In this document: positions 52,349 to 62,489 of the stretch, one piece after another
Position numbering within the stretch: the stretch's first letter is position 1
How the letters are laid out: each line of letters starts with the position of its first letter
NCBI RefSeq assembly: GCF_017815135.1
Contig: NZ_JAGJCF010000005.1
Coordinates: 62,001 to 126,000 of the forward strand
DNA: 64,000 nt
DNA from: Jiella mangrovi
GTDB lineage: Bacteria > Pseudomonadota > Alphaproteobacteria > Rhizobiales > Rhizobiaceae
Direction of reading: 5' to 3'
Made by a program: the position numbers and the translations under genes
Notes under the pieces: generated by a model
Database searches by the model: none
What the model was told of the DNA's origin: nothing
Seen by the model: only the letters and a program-made list of their open reading frames with translations

Positions 52349-52454
52349 AAAACATTGAGAGCGCGCTGCGTCAACCCAAATGCAATTTATAATCGTCATT
52401 TCCAATTGGCGTGCTGCCCTTCCGTCCCCGCCCGCCATCCGCTAATCCCGCCTC

Positions 52455-53879
52455 ATGGCCAAAACCAAGCTCACCTTCATCTGCCAGGCCTGCGGCGCGG
52501 TCTACACGCGCTGGCAGGGCAAGTGCGACGCCTGCGGCGAGTGGAACACCATCGTCGAGGAGAACGCCTCGGGCGGCATCGGCGGCGGGCCGCAGCGGGG
52601 CTCCAAGCGCAAGGGTCGGCCCTCTGCGCTGCTGCCGCTGTCGGGCGAGATCGAGGAGGCACCGCGGATCATATCCGGCATCGCCGAGCTCGATCGCGCC
52701 ACGGGCGGCGGCATCGTGCGGGGCTCGGCGATCCTGATTGGTGGCGATCCCGGCATCGGCAAGTCGACGCTTCTGATGCAGGCGGCGGCGGCGCTGGCGC
52801 GGCGCGGCAGTTCGGTCGTCTATGTCTCGGGCGAGGAGGCAGTGGCGCAGGTGCGGCTGAGGGCCCAGCGGCTGAAGGCGGCCGATACCGACGTCCAGCT
52901 GATGGCCGAGACCAATGTGGAGGACATCCTCGCGACGCTCGCCGAGGCCAAGCGTCCCGATCTGCTCATCATCGATTCGATCCAGACCCTGTGGTCCGAC
53001 TTCGCCGAATCGGCGCCGGGGACCGTCACCCAAGTCCGCGCCGGCGTTCAGGCGCTGGTGAAATACGCCAAGTCTTCGGGCTCTGCCGTCATCCTCGTCG
53101 GCCATGTCACCAAGGACGGCCAGATCGCCGGCCCCCGCGTCGTCGAGCACATGGTCGACGCCGTGCTTTATTTCGAAGGCGAGGGCGGCCATCACTTCCG
53201 CATCCTCAGAACCGTGAAGAACCGCTTCGGCCCGACCGACGAGATCGGCGTCTTCGAGATGGGCGGGGAGGGCCTGCGCGAGGTCGCCAACCCGTCGGAG
53301 CTCTTTCTCGGCGAGCGCAACGCCAAATCGCCGGGCGCCGCCGTCTTTGCCGGAATGGAGGGCACGCGGCCCGTGCTGGTGGAGATCCAGGCGCTGGTCG
53401 CGCCGTCTGCGCTCGGCACGCCGCGCCGCGCCGTGGTCGGCTGGGACCAGCCGCGGCTCGCCATGGTGCTCGCCGTCCTCGACGCCCATTGCGGCGTCAG
53501 GCTCGGCCAGCACGACGTCTATCTCAATGTCGCCGGCGGGTTCCGCATCTCCGAGCCCGCCGCCGATTTGGCGGTGGCGGCCGCGCTGGTCTCCTCGCTG
53601 TCGGGCGCGCCTTTGCCGGCTGATGGCGTCTATTTCGGCGAGATCAGCCTTTCAGGCGCCGTCCGCCCCGTCGCCCATGCGACGCAGCGGCTCAAAGAGG
53701 CCGAGAAACTCGGCTTTGCCAGCGCCGTTCTGCCGGTGGCGAGCGCGGATCTGCCGAAATCGACAGGCATGAGCGTTGCCGAGGTCGAGGCGCTGCCCGA
53801 TCTCGTCGCAAGGGTCGCTTCCGGGGTGATCGCGCGGGCCGGCGGAGAGGTCGGTGAAGAGGCCGGCGAATGGGATTGA
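52455..53879 (+). CDS. radA: DNA repair protein RadA
   Basis: A 474-residue RecA-related ATPase acting in recombination intermediates. The N-terminal zinc finger is CQACGAVYTRWQGKCDACGEW, Walker A is GGDPGIGKST, Walker B is LLIIDSIQTL, the RadA-specific motif is KNRFG (VKNRFGPTDEIGVFEM), and the C-terminal Lon-like domain includes DVYLNVAGGFRISEPAADLA. No strong ribosome-binding site precedes ATG 52455. Confidence 0.96.
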   Translation: MAKTKLTFICQACGAVYTRWQGKCDACGEWNTIVEENASGGIGGGPQRGSKRKGRPSALLPLSGEIEEAPRIISGIAELDRATGGGIVRGSAILIGGDPGIGKSTLLMQAAAALARRGSSVVYVSGEEAVAQVRLRAQRLKAADTDVQLMAETNVEDILATLAEAKRPDLLIIDSIQTLWSDFAESAPGTVTQVRAGVQALVKYAKSSGSAVILVGHVTKDGQIAGPRVVEHMVDAVLYFEGEGGHHFRILRTVKNRFGPTDEIGVFEMGGEGLREVANPSELFLGERNAKSPGAAVFAGMEGTRPVLVEIQALVAPSALGTPRRAVVGWDQPRLAMVLAVLDAHCGVRLGQHDVYLNVAGGFRISEPAADLAVAAALVSSLSGAPLPADGVYFGEISLSGAVRPVAHATQRLKEAEKLGFASAVLPVASADLPKSTGMSVAEVEALPDLVARVASGVIARAGGEVGEEAGEWD

Positions 53880-54011
53880 TCGCCCGCGTGAATCCGCGCC
53901 CTTAATTCTTTCCTGAATCTTTTAGTGAAAATCCCGTCGCAAAACGGTAATGGGGTGTCGCGCGCTCAGCGCGACTGAGCCAATCCTCGCAAGGTTCCGA
54001 AGGCGTAATTC

Positions 54012-54653
54012 ATGCCCGTCACTCTCCTCGACGCGATTCTCGTTGCGATCATGCTGGTTTCCGCGCTCCTTGCGATGGTGCGCGGTTTCTCACGCGAGGT
54101 TCTGTCGATCGTCGCCTGGGCTGTCGCGGCGATCGTCGCTTTCCTGTTCTATGCCGACCTCACGCCCTATGCCGAACAGTACATCTCCTCGCGCACGGTC
54201 GCGATGGCGGCATCGGCGGCGGCGATCTTCATCGTCACCCTGATCATCGTCTCCTTCATCACGCTGAAGATCGCCGATTTCATCATCGACAGCCGGATCG
54301 GCGCGTTGGACCGGGTGCTCGGCTTCATCTTCGGCGCGGTGCGCGGCCTGCTGCTCGTCGTCGTGGCCATGTTGTTCTTCAACTGGCTGGCGCCCGAAAA
54401 CCAGCCGACCTGGATCGCCAACGCCGCATCGAAGCCCTATCTCGACGATCTCGGAAAGCAGCTCGTCGCGGCCCTTCCGGACAATCCCGAGGGCTTGGTC
54501 ATGGATCAGATCAACAAGCTGAAAGACGGCGAAGGCGAGGCCGGCGAGGGAGCCGTGCCTTCCGGCGACGAACCGACATCGGTCGATGGCGTTATTCAGG
54601 GCGCCGAGCCGACGAGCCCTGAGCCTGACAGCGACAACGGCGCGGCAAATTGA
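54012..54653 (+). CDS. cvpA: CvpA family membrane protein
   Basis: A 213-residue inner-membrane protein with four hydrophobic helices: LLDAILVAIMLVSALLAMVRG, EVLSIVAWAVAAIVAFLFY, AAAIFIVTLIIVSFITLKI and VLGFIFGAVRGLLLVVVAML. The motif GFSREVLSIVAW and LDRVLGFIFGAVRGLL are typical of CvpA. The C-terminal tail is acidic. The cvpA-purF order is conserved. Its biochemical role is not known, though in enterobacteria it is linked to colicin V production and envelope stress. Confidence 0.92.
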   Translation: MPVTLLDAILVAIMLVSALLAMVRGFSREVLSIVAWAVAAIVAFLFYADLTPYAEQYISSRTVAMAASAAAIFIVTLIIVSFITLKIADFIIDSRIGALDRVLGFIFGAVRGLLLVVVAMLFFNWLAPENQPTWIANAASKPYLDDLGKQLVAALPDNPEGLVMDQINKLKDGEGEAGEGAVPSGDEPTSVDGVIQGAEPTSPEPDSDNGAAN

Positions 54654-54760
54654 GCGTTCAGAGCGTGAACGGGCCGTGCGGGACTTGCGACTCGCACCTT
54701 TCGCCCGCAGGCGCTATATGTCCGACATCCGAACACCAGCCAGCGGAATCTAAGTAAGCC

Positions 54761-56212
54761 ATGGACGAGACGCCATTCGGCGACGACACGCTGCATGAAG
54801 AATGCGGCGTTTTCGGCATTTTCCACAGGGCGGACGCGGCCGCCGTCGTGACGCTGGGGCTGCACGCGCTGCAGCACCGGGGCCAGGAGGCGGCCGGGAT
54901 CGTGTCGCATGACGGCACCCAGTTCCACGTCGAGCGACATGCCGGTCTGATCGGCGACACCTTCACGAAGGCGTCGGTTCTGGAGCGGCTGCCGGGGCAA
55001 TCGGCGATCGGCCATACGCGCTACGCCACCACCGGCGGGGGCGGCCTTCGCAACGTTCAGCCCTTCTTTGCCGAGCTTTCGGCGGGCGGCTTTGCGGTCG
55101 CGCACAACGGCAACATCACCAATGCCATGACCGTTCAGCGCGAACTGCAGCGCCGCGGCTCGATCTTCTCGTCGACCTCCGACACCGAGACCATCCTGCA
55201 TCTCGTGGCGACCAGCGGCGCGCGGGCCTTCGTCGACAAGCTGATCGACGCGCTGTCCCGGCTCGAGGGCGCCTTCTCGCTCGTCGGCCTGTCGGCCAAT
55301 TTGCTGATTGGGGTGCGCGATCCGCTGGGCATCCGGCCGCTCGTTCTCGGGGAATTGGAGGGCTCGCTGATCCTCGCCTCCGAGACCTGCGCTCTCGACA
55401 TCATCGGCGCTGACTTCATTCGCGACATCGAGCCGGGCGAAATGGTCGTCATTTCCGAGAGCGGCATCGAAAGTGTCTTTCCCTTCCAGGCCCGCCGGGC
55501 GCGCTTCTGCATCTTCGAATACGTCTATTTCGCCCGGCCCGATTCCAACGTCGAAGGCCGCAATGTCTATGACATCCGCAAGAAGATCGGCATGGAGCTC
55601 GCTCGCGAGAGCAATGTCGAGGCGGATCTGATCGTCCCGGTGCCCGATTCCGGCGTTCCCGCCGCGATCGGCTATTCCCAGGAAGCCGAGGTTCCCTTCG
55701 AGCTCGGGATCATCCGCAACCACTATGTCGGCCGTACCTTCATCCAGCCGAGCGACTCGATCCGCCACATGGGCGTCAAGCTGAAGCACAACGCCAATGC
55801 CGCGATGCTGAAGGGCAAGCGGGTGGTGCTCGTCGACGATTCGATCGTGCGGGGCACCACCAGTCAGAAGATCGTCCAGATGGTCCGCGATGCCGGCGCC
55901 AGCGAGGTGCATATGCGCATCGCCTCGCCGCCGACCTCGGCCTCCTGTTTCTACGGCGTCGACACGCCTGAAAAGGCCAAGCTCCTCGCATCGCGCATGA
56001 CGATCCAGGAAATGGCCGATTTCATCCAGGTGGACTCGCTCGCCTTCCTGTCGATCGACGGGCTCTATCGCGCCTGCGGCGAGCCGGAGCGCTCGAAGAT
56101 TTCTCCGCAGTTCTGCGACGCCTGCTTCACCGGCGATTATCCGACCTCGCTGACCGACCAGGACGGGGCGGACAATGTCCGCCAGCTGTCGCTGCTCGGC
56201 GGCGCGGGCTGA
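54761..56212 (+). CDS. purF: Amidophosphoribosyltransferase
   Basis: The 483-residue enzyme of the first step of de novo purine synthesis. HEECGVFGIFH places the catalytic Cys at residue 15, so a short propeptide must be removed. HTRYATTG, HNGNITNA, the PRPP loop VVLVDDSIVRGTTS, and late cysteines (FCDACF) for an iron-sulfur cluster as in the Bacillus-type enzyme are visible. Follows cvpA by 107 bp. Confidence 0.96.
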   Translation: MDETPFGDDTLHEECGVFGIFHRADAAAVVTLGLHALQHRGQEAAGIVSHDGTQFHVERHAGLIGDTFTKASVLERLPGQSAIGHTRYATTGGGGLRNVQPFFAELSAGGFAVAHNGNITNAMTVQRELQRRGSIFSSTSDTETILHLVATSGARAFVDKLIDALSRLEGAFSLVGLSANLLIGVRDPLGIRPLVLGELEGSLILASETCALDIIGADFIRDIEPGEMVVISESGIESVFPFQARRARFCIFEYVYFARPDSNVEGRNVYDIRKKIGMELARESNVEADLIVPVPDSGVPAAIGYSQEAEVPFELGIIRNHYVGRTFIQPSDSIRHMGVKLKHNANAAMLKGKRVVLVDDSIVRGTTSQKIVQMVRDAGASEVHMRIASPPTSASCFYGVDTPEKAKLLASRMTIQEMADFIQVDSLAFLSIDGLYRACGEPERSKISPQFCDACFTGDYPTSLTDQDGADNVRQLSLLGGAG

Positions 56213-56257
56213 GCGGGCGAGGCGGGACGGGAAACGATCCAAGGGGAGGGCACGGCC

Positions 56258-56998
56258 ATGACGAAACGGCTCGAGGGCAAGATCGCGCTGGTCACCGGCG
56301 CTTCGCGGGGCATTGGCTATCAGATCGCCAAGCAGATGGCGGCAGAGGGCGCCCACATCATCGCGCTCGCGCGCACCGTCGGCGGGCTGGAAGAGCTCGA
56401 CGACGAGATCAAGTCGGCCGGCGGGACGACCACCCTCGTTCCCCTCGACCTCACAGACATGGGCGGTATCGACCGGCTCGGCGGCGCCATCAAGGAGCGC
56501 TGGGGCAAGCTCGACGTCATGGTCGCAAATGCGGGAATGCTCGGCGTCCTGTCGCCGATCGGCCATATCGAGGCGAAGGTGTTCGAAAAGACGATGGCCA
56601 TCAACGTCACCTCGACCTGGCGCCTCATCCGCTCGGTCGATCCGCTGCTGCGCGCTTCTGATGCCGGCCGCGCCATCGTCATGTCCTCGGGCGCGGCCCA
56701 TTCGGCCAAGGCCTACTGGTCGCTTTATGCCGCGACGAAGGCGGCCTGCGAGGCGATGGTCCGCTCTTGGGCGAACGAGACCGAGAACACCGCCCTTCGC
56801 ATCAACGCCGTCAATCCCGGCGCGACGCGCACAAGAATGCGCGCGGAAGCGATGCCCGGCGAGGATCCGAAGTCGCTGCCGACGGCCCGCGAGGTGGCGG
56901 CGAAGATCGTGCCGCTGGCCTATGACGACGTGACGGAGACGGGGAAGATCTTCGACGTCAGGGAGAACCGGTTCCTGACCTATCAGAATCCGGCCTGA
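56258..56998 (+). CDS. Short-chain dehydrogenase/reductase (purF-linked)
   Basis: A 246-residue SDR protein: VTGASRGIGYQIAKQMA, VANAGMLG, VMSSGAA and YAATKAACEAMV (YxxxK). It lies 45 bp behind purF with a GGGGAGGG site. An SDR gene in this place is common in Hyphomicrobiales. Its substrate is not known. Confidence 0.92.
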   Translation: MTKRLEGKIALVTGASRGIGYQIAKQMAAEGAHIIALARTVGGLEELDDEIKSAGGTTTLVPLDLTDMGGIDRLGGAIKERWGKLDVMVANAGMLGVLSPIGHIEAKVFEKTMAINVTSTWRLIRSVDPLLRASDAGRAIVMSSGAAHSAKAYWSLYAATKAACEAMVRSWANETENTALRINAVNPGATRTRMRAEAMPGEDPKSLPTAREVAAKIVPLAYDDVTETGKIFDVRENRFLTYQNPA

Positions 56999-57011
56999 GG
57001 CTGCAGAGCCT

Positions 57012-57935
57012 ATGAAGGCGCCGGCTCTGCCGCCGGTTCTACGCCCCCCGCTTCTGCAGGAGGGCGATGTCGTTAGGCTCGTTTCCCCCGCAAGTTTCGT
57101 GGACGAAGGCTATTTGGCACGGCTGTCTGGGATTCTGACATCGTGGAAACTCGAGGTTCAGCACGGCACGCATGTCCTTTGCCGGCACGGCTTTCTCGCC
57201 GGGACGGACGAGAAACGTCTCGCCGATCTGAACGATGCCTTCAACGATCCGACGGTGCGCGCCGTGATCGCCACACGAGGCGGCAAGGGCTCCTACCGCA
57301 TTGCCGGAGACATCGATTTCGTGGCCCTCCGCCGCGACCCGAAATGGTTCGTCGGCTTCAGCGACAATACGATCCTGCATCTGGCGATGCAGCGCGACTG
57401 CGGGCTCGTCGGAGTTCACAGCGCGGTTTTCGGCATGGCGGAGAGCGCCAGCCACAAGGACGCCGCAGGCTCCGTTCGCGCCGCGCTGATGGAAACCGAG
57501 CCGCGGGTCGTCACGCGTTCCTCGGGCGAGCCGACCGCTGTGCTGACGACATCGGGGCAGATCGAGGGGCGCCTCGTCGGCGGCAATCTCGATCTCGTTG
57601 CGACGGCAGCCGGCTGGGCGTTGCCGTCTCTCAAGGAAGCGATCGTTCTTCTCGAGGCCGTCGGCAAGCATCCCGGAGAGGTCGACCGGATGCTGACGAT
57701 GCTGCGCAAGGGCGGATGTTTCGACGGCGTCGCCGGCTTTGCGATCGGACGCTTCACCGGCTCCTCGCCGAAGGCCGAGGCGACGATCATCGCGCTTTTG
57801 ACCGATCACCTTCGCCATATGGACGTGCCGGTGCTGGGTGGTCTGCCGATCGGTCACGGTGATGGCATGGAGGCCGTCAGGATTGGCGGTCCGGCGAGGC
57901 TCGACGCCGATGAGGGCAGGCTGATCGTCCTGTAG
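57012..57935 (+). CDS. S66 family LD-carboxypeptidase
   Basis: A 307-residue serine peptidase that cleaves the L,D bond in murein tetrapeptides during peptidoglycan recycling. It shows the start GDVVRLVSPAS, RAVIATRGGKGSYRI, the nucleophile in FVGFSDNTILHL, the Glu in LLEAVGKHPGEVDRML and the His in GLPIGHGDGMEAVRIGG. Length and order fit the family (Ser-Glu-His triad). It begins 13 bp after the SDR stop and is probably in the same operon. Confidence 0.9.
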   Translation: MKAPALPPVLRPPLLQEGDVVRLVSPASFVDEGYLARLSGILTSWKLEVQHGTHVLCRHGFLAGTDEKRLADLNDAFNDPTVRAVIATRGGKGSYRIAGDIDFVALRRDPKWFVGFSDNTILHLAMQRDCGLVGVHSAVFGMAESASHKDAAGSVRAALMETEPRVVTRSSGEPTAVLTTSGQIEGRLVGGNLDLVATAAGWALPSLKEAIVLLEAVGKHPGEVDRMLTMLRKGGCFDGVAGFAIGRFTGSSPKAEATIIALLTDHLRHMDVPVLGGLPIGHGDGMEAVRIGGPARLDADEGRLIVL

Positions 57936-58004
57936 GAGGCCGCCGAGCAGACCCCAGGCTTTGGTTAAACGCGCCCGCCCCGATCGTGCCCACTTGACGC
58001 CAAA

Positions 58005-58040
58005 CGAAAAGCCCGTGGCAGTGTCCCGCCCCGGGCTTTC
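58005..58040 (-). terminator. Terminator of gcrA
   Basis: GAAAAGCCCG (58006-58015) pairs with CGGGCTTTC (58032-58040). On the minus strand the stem ends in GGGCTTTTCGTTT, giving a T-rich tail. It lies 32 bp behind the gcrA stop. The opposite direction has a weaker tail and may also serve the peptidase gene. Confidence 0.65.
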
Positions 58041-58071
58041 GGTCTTGAGCATGATCGTTTCGTACGCCGTT

Positions 58072-58614
58072 TCAGCGTGCCCGGCGGCGCTCCACTGCCT
58101 GGAAGGCGAGCTTGGCATGGAATGCGCAATAGGGCGAGCCATCGCCCGAATGATCGCCGCAGAAATGAAAGTCCGGCGACAGCGGATCGCCGATCGGCCA
58201 TTTGCAGGTCCGCTCGGTGAGTTGCACGAGCGAGAGCTTGCGCATCATCGGCACGATTTCCGCGCCCTTGCGCTCGAGCGGCTCCGGCGCTTCTTCCATA
58301 TCTTCCTGGATCTCGACCTTGAGCGCCGTCGCCCCCATGGTCCGTGCGACGGGCCGGCTGTGCTGAACTGCCTGGGCGGCCACCGGCGTCGCGACGACGC
58401 GCGGCGCGGCCGCAACGACCTGCTCGGCGACGGCGACGGGCACCGGCTTTGCCTCGACCGCCGGCTTCATCCGCGATTCCAGCTTCAGGCGATGAACCTT
58501 GCCTATCACGGCATTGCGGCTGACGCCGCCGAGCTTTTCGGCGATCTGGCTGGCACTATGGCCTTCGGACCAGAGCTGACGCAGCATTTCGACGCGTTCG
58601 TCCGTCCAACCCAT
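58072..58614 (-). CDS. gcrA: Cell-cycle transcriptional regulator GcrA
   Basis: A 180-residue sigma70 cofactor of alphaproteobacteria that activates promoters carrying CcrM-methylated GAnTC. N-terminal helix-turn-helix: MGWTDERVEMLRQLWSEGHSASQIAEKLGG then VSRNAVIGKVHRLKL. A variable Ala/Val-rich linker follows, and the C-terminal sigma-binding domain has CKWPIGDPLSPDFHFCGDHSGDG with its Cys residues. Strong AAAGGAG site before ATG 58614. Divergent from argD; GAnTC sites lie in the shared region. Confidence 0.95.
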   Translation of the reverse strand: MGWTDERVEMLRQLWSEGHSASQIAEKLGGVSRNAVIGKVHRLKLESRMKPAVEAKPVPVAVAEQVVAAAPRVVATPVAAQAVQHSRPVARTMGATALKVEIQEDMEEAPEPLERKGAEIVPMMRKLSLVQLTERTCKWPIGDPLSPDFHFCGDHSGDGSPYCAFHAKLAFQAVERRRAR

Positions 58615-59041
58615 AAGGTGGCTCCTTTCGATAGAAGCGACGGCCGGAATCCGCTCACCCTCCGCGCAGCACGTGGCGCGAATGAGGATACAAGATGTAT
58701 GGTGAGACTAGGTCCGCCGCTCGAAGTCTAGTATCTGGAGGGGAATTTACCGTATCTGCTGACTCGCTGACAAGAGTCGGTGACCCGTCAAACGCCCGTT
58801 CCGATGTTTTTCCCCAGCGAATATGGGGTTGCGGCGACGAAATTACACCTTCCCTTGATCCAGGCGCCTTCGGCAGTGCGAAAATCCCTCGGCCCTTGCC
58901 TCGCGCCATCACAGACGGCATGTTATACAGGCGCTTCCGAGATATCGGACCCGCATGCAAAGCCTGCCCTTCGGCAGGCTTTGACGTTTTCAGGAGCTTT
59001 CGCGAAGACCGATCGAACGGGCTCCCACAAGAGTTGAGCAC
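58615..59041. promoter_or_regulatory. gcrA-argD divergent control region with GAnTC sites
   Basis: Holds the gcrA ribosome-binding site and three CcrM-type GAnTC sequences: GAATC at 58647-58651, GACTC at 58761-58765 and GAGTC at 58774-58778. The last two form an inverted repeat with an 8-bp spacer. A terminator-like hairpin lies at 58959-58982. No supported gene; an open frame across it is discounted. Confidence 0.45.
58959..58982 (+). other. Terminator-like hairpin in the argD leader
   Basis: Perfect 10-bp stem AAAGCCTGCC / GGCAGGCTTT with a CTTC loop, followed three bases later by TTTT. It ends 59 bp upstream of argD. It may terminate a leader transcript or attenuate argD; no alternative pairing partner was identified. 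Confidence 0.5.
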
Positions 59042-60256
59042 ATGAACCAGACGCCACAGGACAAATCGCCGCTCTACGAGACCTATGCACGCGCGCCGCT
59101 CGCTTTCGAGCGTGGCGAGGGCGTGTGGCTCGAGACGCGCGACGGGCGACGGTTCATGGATCTGGCCGGCGGCATCGCCGTCAACCTTCTCGGCCATGCG
59201 CATCCCCATCTCGTATCGGCCCTGACGGACCAGGCGCAAAAGCTCTGGCACACCTCGAACCTTTACGAGATCCCCGGGCAGCGCCGGCTGGCCGAGCGGC
59301 TTGCCGCTAACACTTTCGCGGACAGGGCCTTCTTCACCAATTCGGGCGCCGAGGCGCTGGAATGCGCGATCAAGACGGCGCGGCGCTATCACCATGTCTC
59401 CGGCCATCCGGAACGCTACCGGATCATCACCTTCGAAGGCGCTTTCCACGGCCGGACGCTGGCGACGATCGCCGCCGGGGGGCAGGCGAAGTATCTCGAA
59501 GGCTTCGGCCCCAAGGTCGAAGGGTTCGATCAGCTCGCCTTCGGCGACCACGAAGCGCTGCGTGAGGCGGCGGCCGGGCCCGAGGTGGCGGCGATCCTGA
59601 TCGAGCCGATCCAGGGCGAGGGTGGTATCCGTTCCGTTCCGCCCCAGTGCCTCGTGGGCTTGCGCGAGCTCTGCGACGAGCACGGGCTGCTCCTGATCTA
59701 TGACGAGGTTCAGACCGGCGTCGGACGCACGGGCCGCTTCTACTCCTATGAGCATTCCGGCGCCGCACCCGACATCATGGCCTCGGCCAAGGGGATCGGT
59801 GGCGGCTTTCCGATGGGCGTGTGCCTTGCCACCGACGAGGCGGCCAAGGGCATGACGCCGGGGACCCACGGCACGACCTATGGCGGCAATCCACTTGCCA
59901 TGGCCGTCAGCAACGCCGTGCTCGACGTGGTCCTGGAGGATGGCTTCCTCAAGGAGGTTCGCCGCAAGGCCCTGTTCTTCAAGCAGTCGCTTGCTTCGCT
60001 CGCCGACCGCTATCCGGACGTGGTCGAGACGATCCGCGGCGAGGGATTGCTGATCGGCCTCAAGATGCAAGTGCCGAATTACGAGATGATCGGAGCGTTG
60101 CGCGCCGAGGGCGTCGTTGCGGCGCCTGCCGGCGACAACGTCGTGCGATTGCTGCCGCCGCTGATCATCACCGAGGACGAGATCCGCGCCGCCATGGAGC
60201 GCATCGAGGCGGCAGCTGCCGCACTATCGACGCCCGCGCAGCGCGCCAGTGCATGA
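59042..60256 (+). CDS. argD: Acetylornithine (succinyldiaminopimelate) aminotransferase
   Basis: A 404-residue class III PLP aminotransferase of arginine biosynthesis. Features: [49 protein letters not shown] and the PLP Lys in [15 protein letters not shown]. It is the first gene of argD-argF-hslO. The start follows a leader with a terminator-like hairpin; the ribosome-binding site is weak. Confidence 0.95.
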   Translation: MNQTPQDKSPLYETYARAPLAFERGEGVWLETRDGRRFMDLAGGIAVNLLGHAHPHLVSALTDQAQKLWHTSNLYEIPGQRRLAERLAANTFADRAFFTNSGAEALECAIKTARRYHHVSGHPERYRIITFEGAFHGRTLATIAAGGQAKYLEGFGPKVEGFDQLAFGDHEALREAAAGPEVAAILIEPIQGEGGIRSVPPQCLVGLRELCDEHGLLLIYDEVQTGVGRTGRFYSYEHSGAAPDIMASAKGIGGGFPMGVCLATDEAAKGMTPGTHGTTYGGNPLAMAVSNAVLDVVLEDGFLKEVRRKALFFKQSLASLADRYPDVVETIRGEGLLIGLKMQVPNYEMIGALRAEGVVAAPAGDNVVRLLPPLIITEDEIRAAMERIEAAAAALSTPAQRASA

Positions 60257-60257
60257 G

Positions 60258-61206
<949 letters not shown>

Positions 61207-61214
<8 letters not shown>

Positions 61215-62208
61215 GAACGAGCGTATTCTCACCTCCGACGATCTCGCCGGGGACGATGCCGTCGTGCCCTTCGCGGTCGAGGCGCTGGATGCGCGGGGCC
61301 GCGGGGTCCAGCTCGGGCCGATGCTCGACCAGATCCTTGCCCGGCACGACTATCCCGAGCCGGTGTCGCGGCTGCTCGCCGAGATGATCGTCCTCACCGT
61401 GCTTCTGGGAACCTCGCTGAAGTTCGAGGGCAAGTTCATCGTTCAGACCCAGACCGACGGCCCGGTCGATCTTCTCGTCGTCGATTTCGCGACGCCTTCA
61501 AGCGTGCGTGCCTATGCGCGCTATGACGAGGAGGTCCTGGAACAGGCGGAAAAGAGCGGCGCGACGAGCTCGGAGGAGCTTCTGGGCCACGGCACCCTCG
61601 CGCTGACAGTCGATCAGGGCTCCTACTCCCAGCGCTATCAGGGCATCGTCGAACTCAACGGCGAGGGCATCGAGGCCGTCGCCGAGACCTATTTCCGCCA
61701 GTCCGAGCAGATCCCGACGACCGTGAAGCTCGCTGTCGCCAAGATTGCCCGGCGCGGCGACAACGGCTTCGTCGAGAGCTGGCGGGCCGGCGGCGTGATC
61801 GCCCAGTTCCTGCCGGAATCGCCCGATCGCATGCGCATGCCCGATCTTCCCGGCGGCGACCTTCCCGAAGGCACCGACGAATTCGAAGAGGGGGACGAGT
61901 TCGACGACGCATGGCTGGAAGTGCGGGCACTGGTCGATACGATCGAGGCGTCCGAACTCGCCGATCCGGAGGTCGGCGTCGAGCGGCTTCTGTTCCGGCT
62001 GTTCCACGAGCGCGGCGTGCGGGTCTTTCCCGCCGACCGCGTGATCGACGACTGCTCCTGCTCGCGCGAGCGGATCAGCGAAGTGCTCTCGAATTTTTCC
62101 GCCGAGGAGATCGCGGAGAGCATCGAGGACGACACGATCAAGGTCACCTGCGAGTTCTGCGGCACGAACTACGAGTTCGATCCGTCCGAATTCAGCAACA
62201 AGGATTGA
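61207..62208 (+). CDS. hslO: Hsp33 family redox-regulated chaperone
   Basis: A 333-residue holdase activated by oxidation. The N-terminal domain has [26 protein letters not shown] and [17 protein letters not shown]. The C-terminal zinc redox switch is [10 protein letters not shown] and [12 protein letters not shown] (CxC and CxxC). An acidic insertion ([16 protein letters not shown]) lies between domains. ATG 61207 overlaps the argF end. The argD-argF-hslO order is conserved in related bacteria. Confidence 0.95.
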
Positions 62209-62455
62209 ACCGGCGCGCGAACGGGGCCTTGTCCCGGCCTGGAGGCAACCGCGTGTGGAAACCCTGTCCAGGCGCCCAGGCGCATTGCTTCGAGCGTAAC
62301 GCCGACCACTGACGGGCCGCTGGCCGGGGAGCACGGTCGCAATGCTTCCGCGGCAATGGAGCCTCTTTCCCCCGGAGCATACGAGACCCGGTCTGCCGTT
62401 TTGCACGGCATGGGATGACCTGTTTTCGCGCCGAAGATCGCGGTATCGAACGATG

Positions 62456-62482
62456 AAAGGGCCGCCCGATGGGCGGCCCTTT
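62456..62482. terminator. Bidirectional terminator between hslO and cysNC
   Basis: Perfect 12-bp stem AAAGGGCCGCCC / GGGCGGCCCTTT with a 3-nt loop and T-rich flanks on both sides. It lies 7 bp behind the cysNC stop and about 250 bp behind the hslO stop; the bases between hold no supported gene. Confidence 0.75.
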
Positions 62483-62489
62483 CGTTTGG

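Noticed and set aside
54596-56701. 701-codon antisense open frame over purF
   Set aside because: A mirror of purF codon structure in GC-rich DNA; no homologous features seen.
58695-59045. Open frame of 116 codons ending across the argD start
   Set aside because: The 4-nt overlap is suggestive, but there is no ribosome-binding site, no domain, and a strong hairpin lies within the frame.
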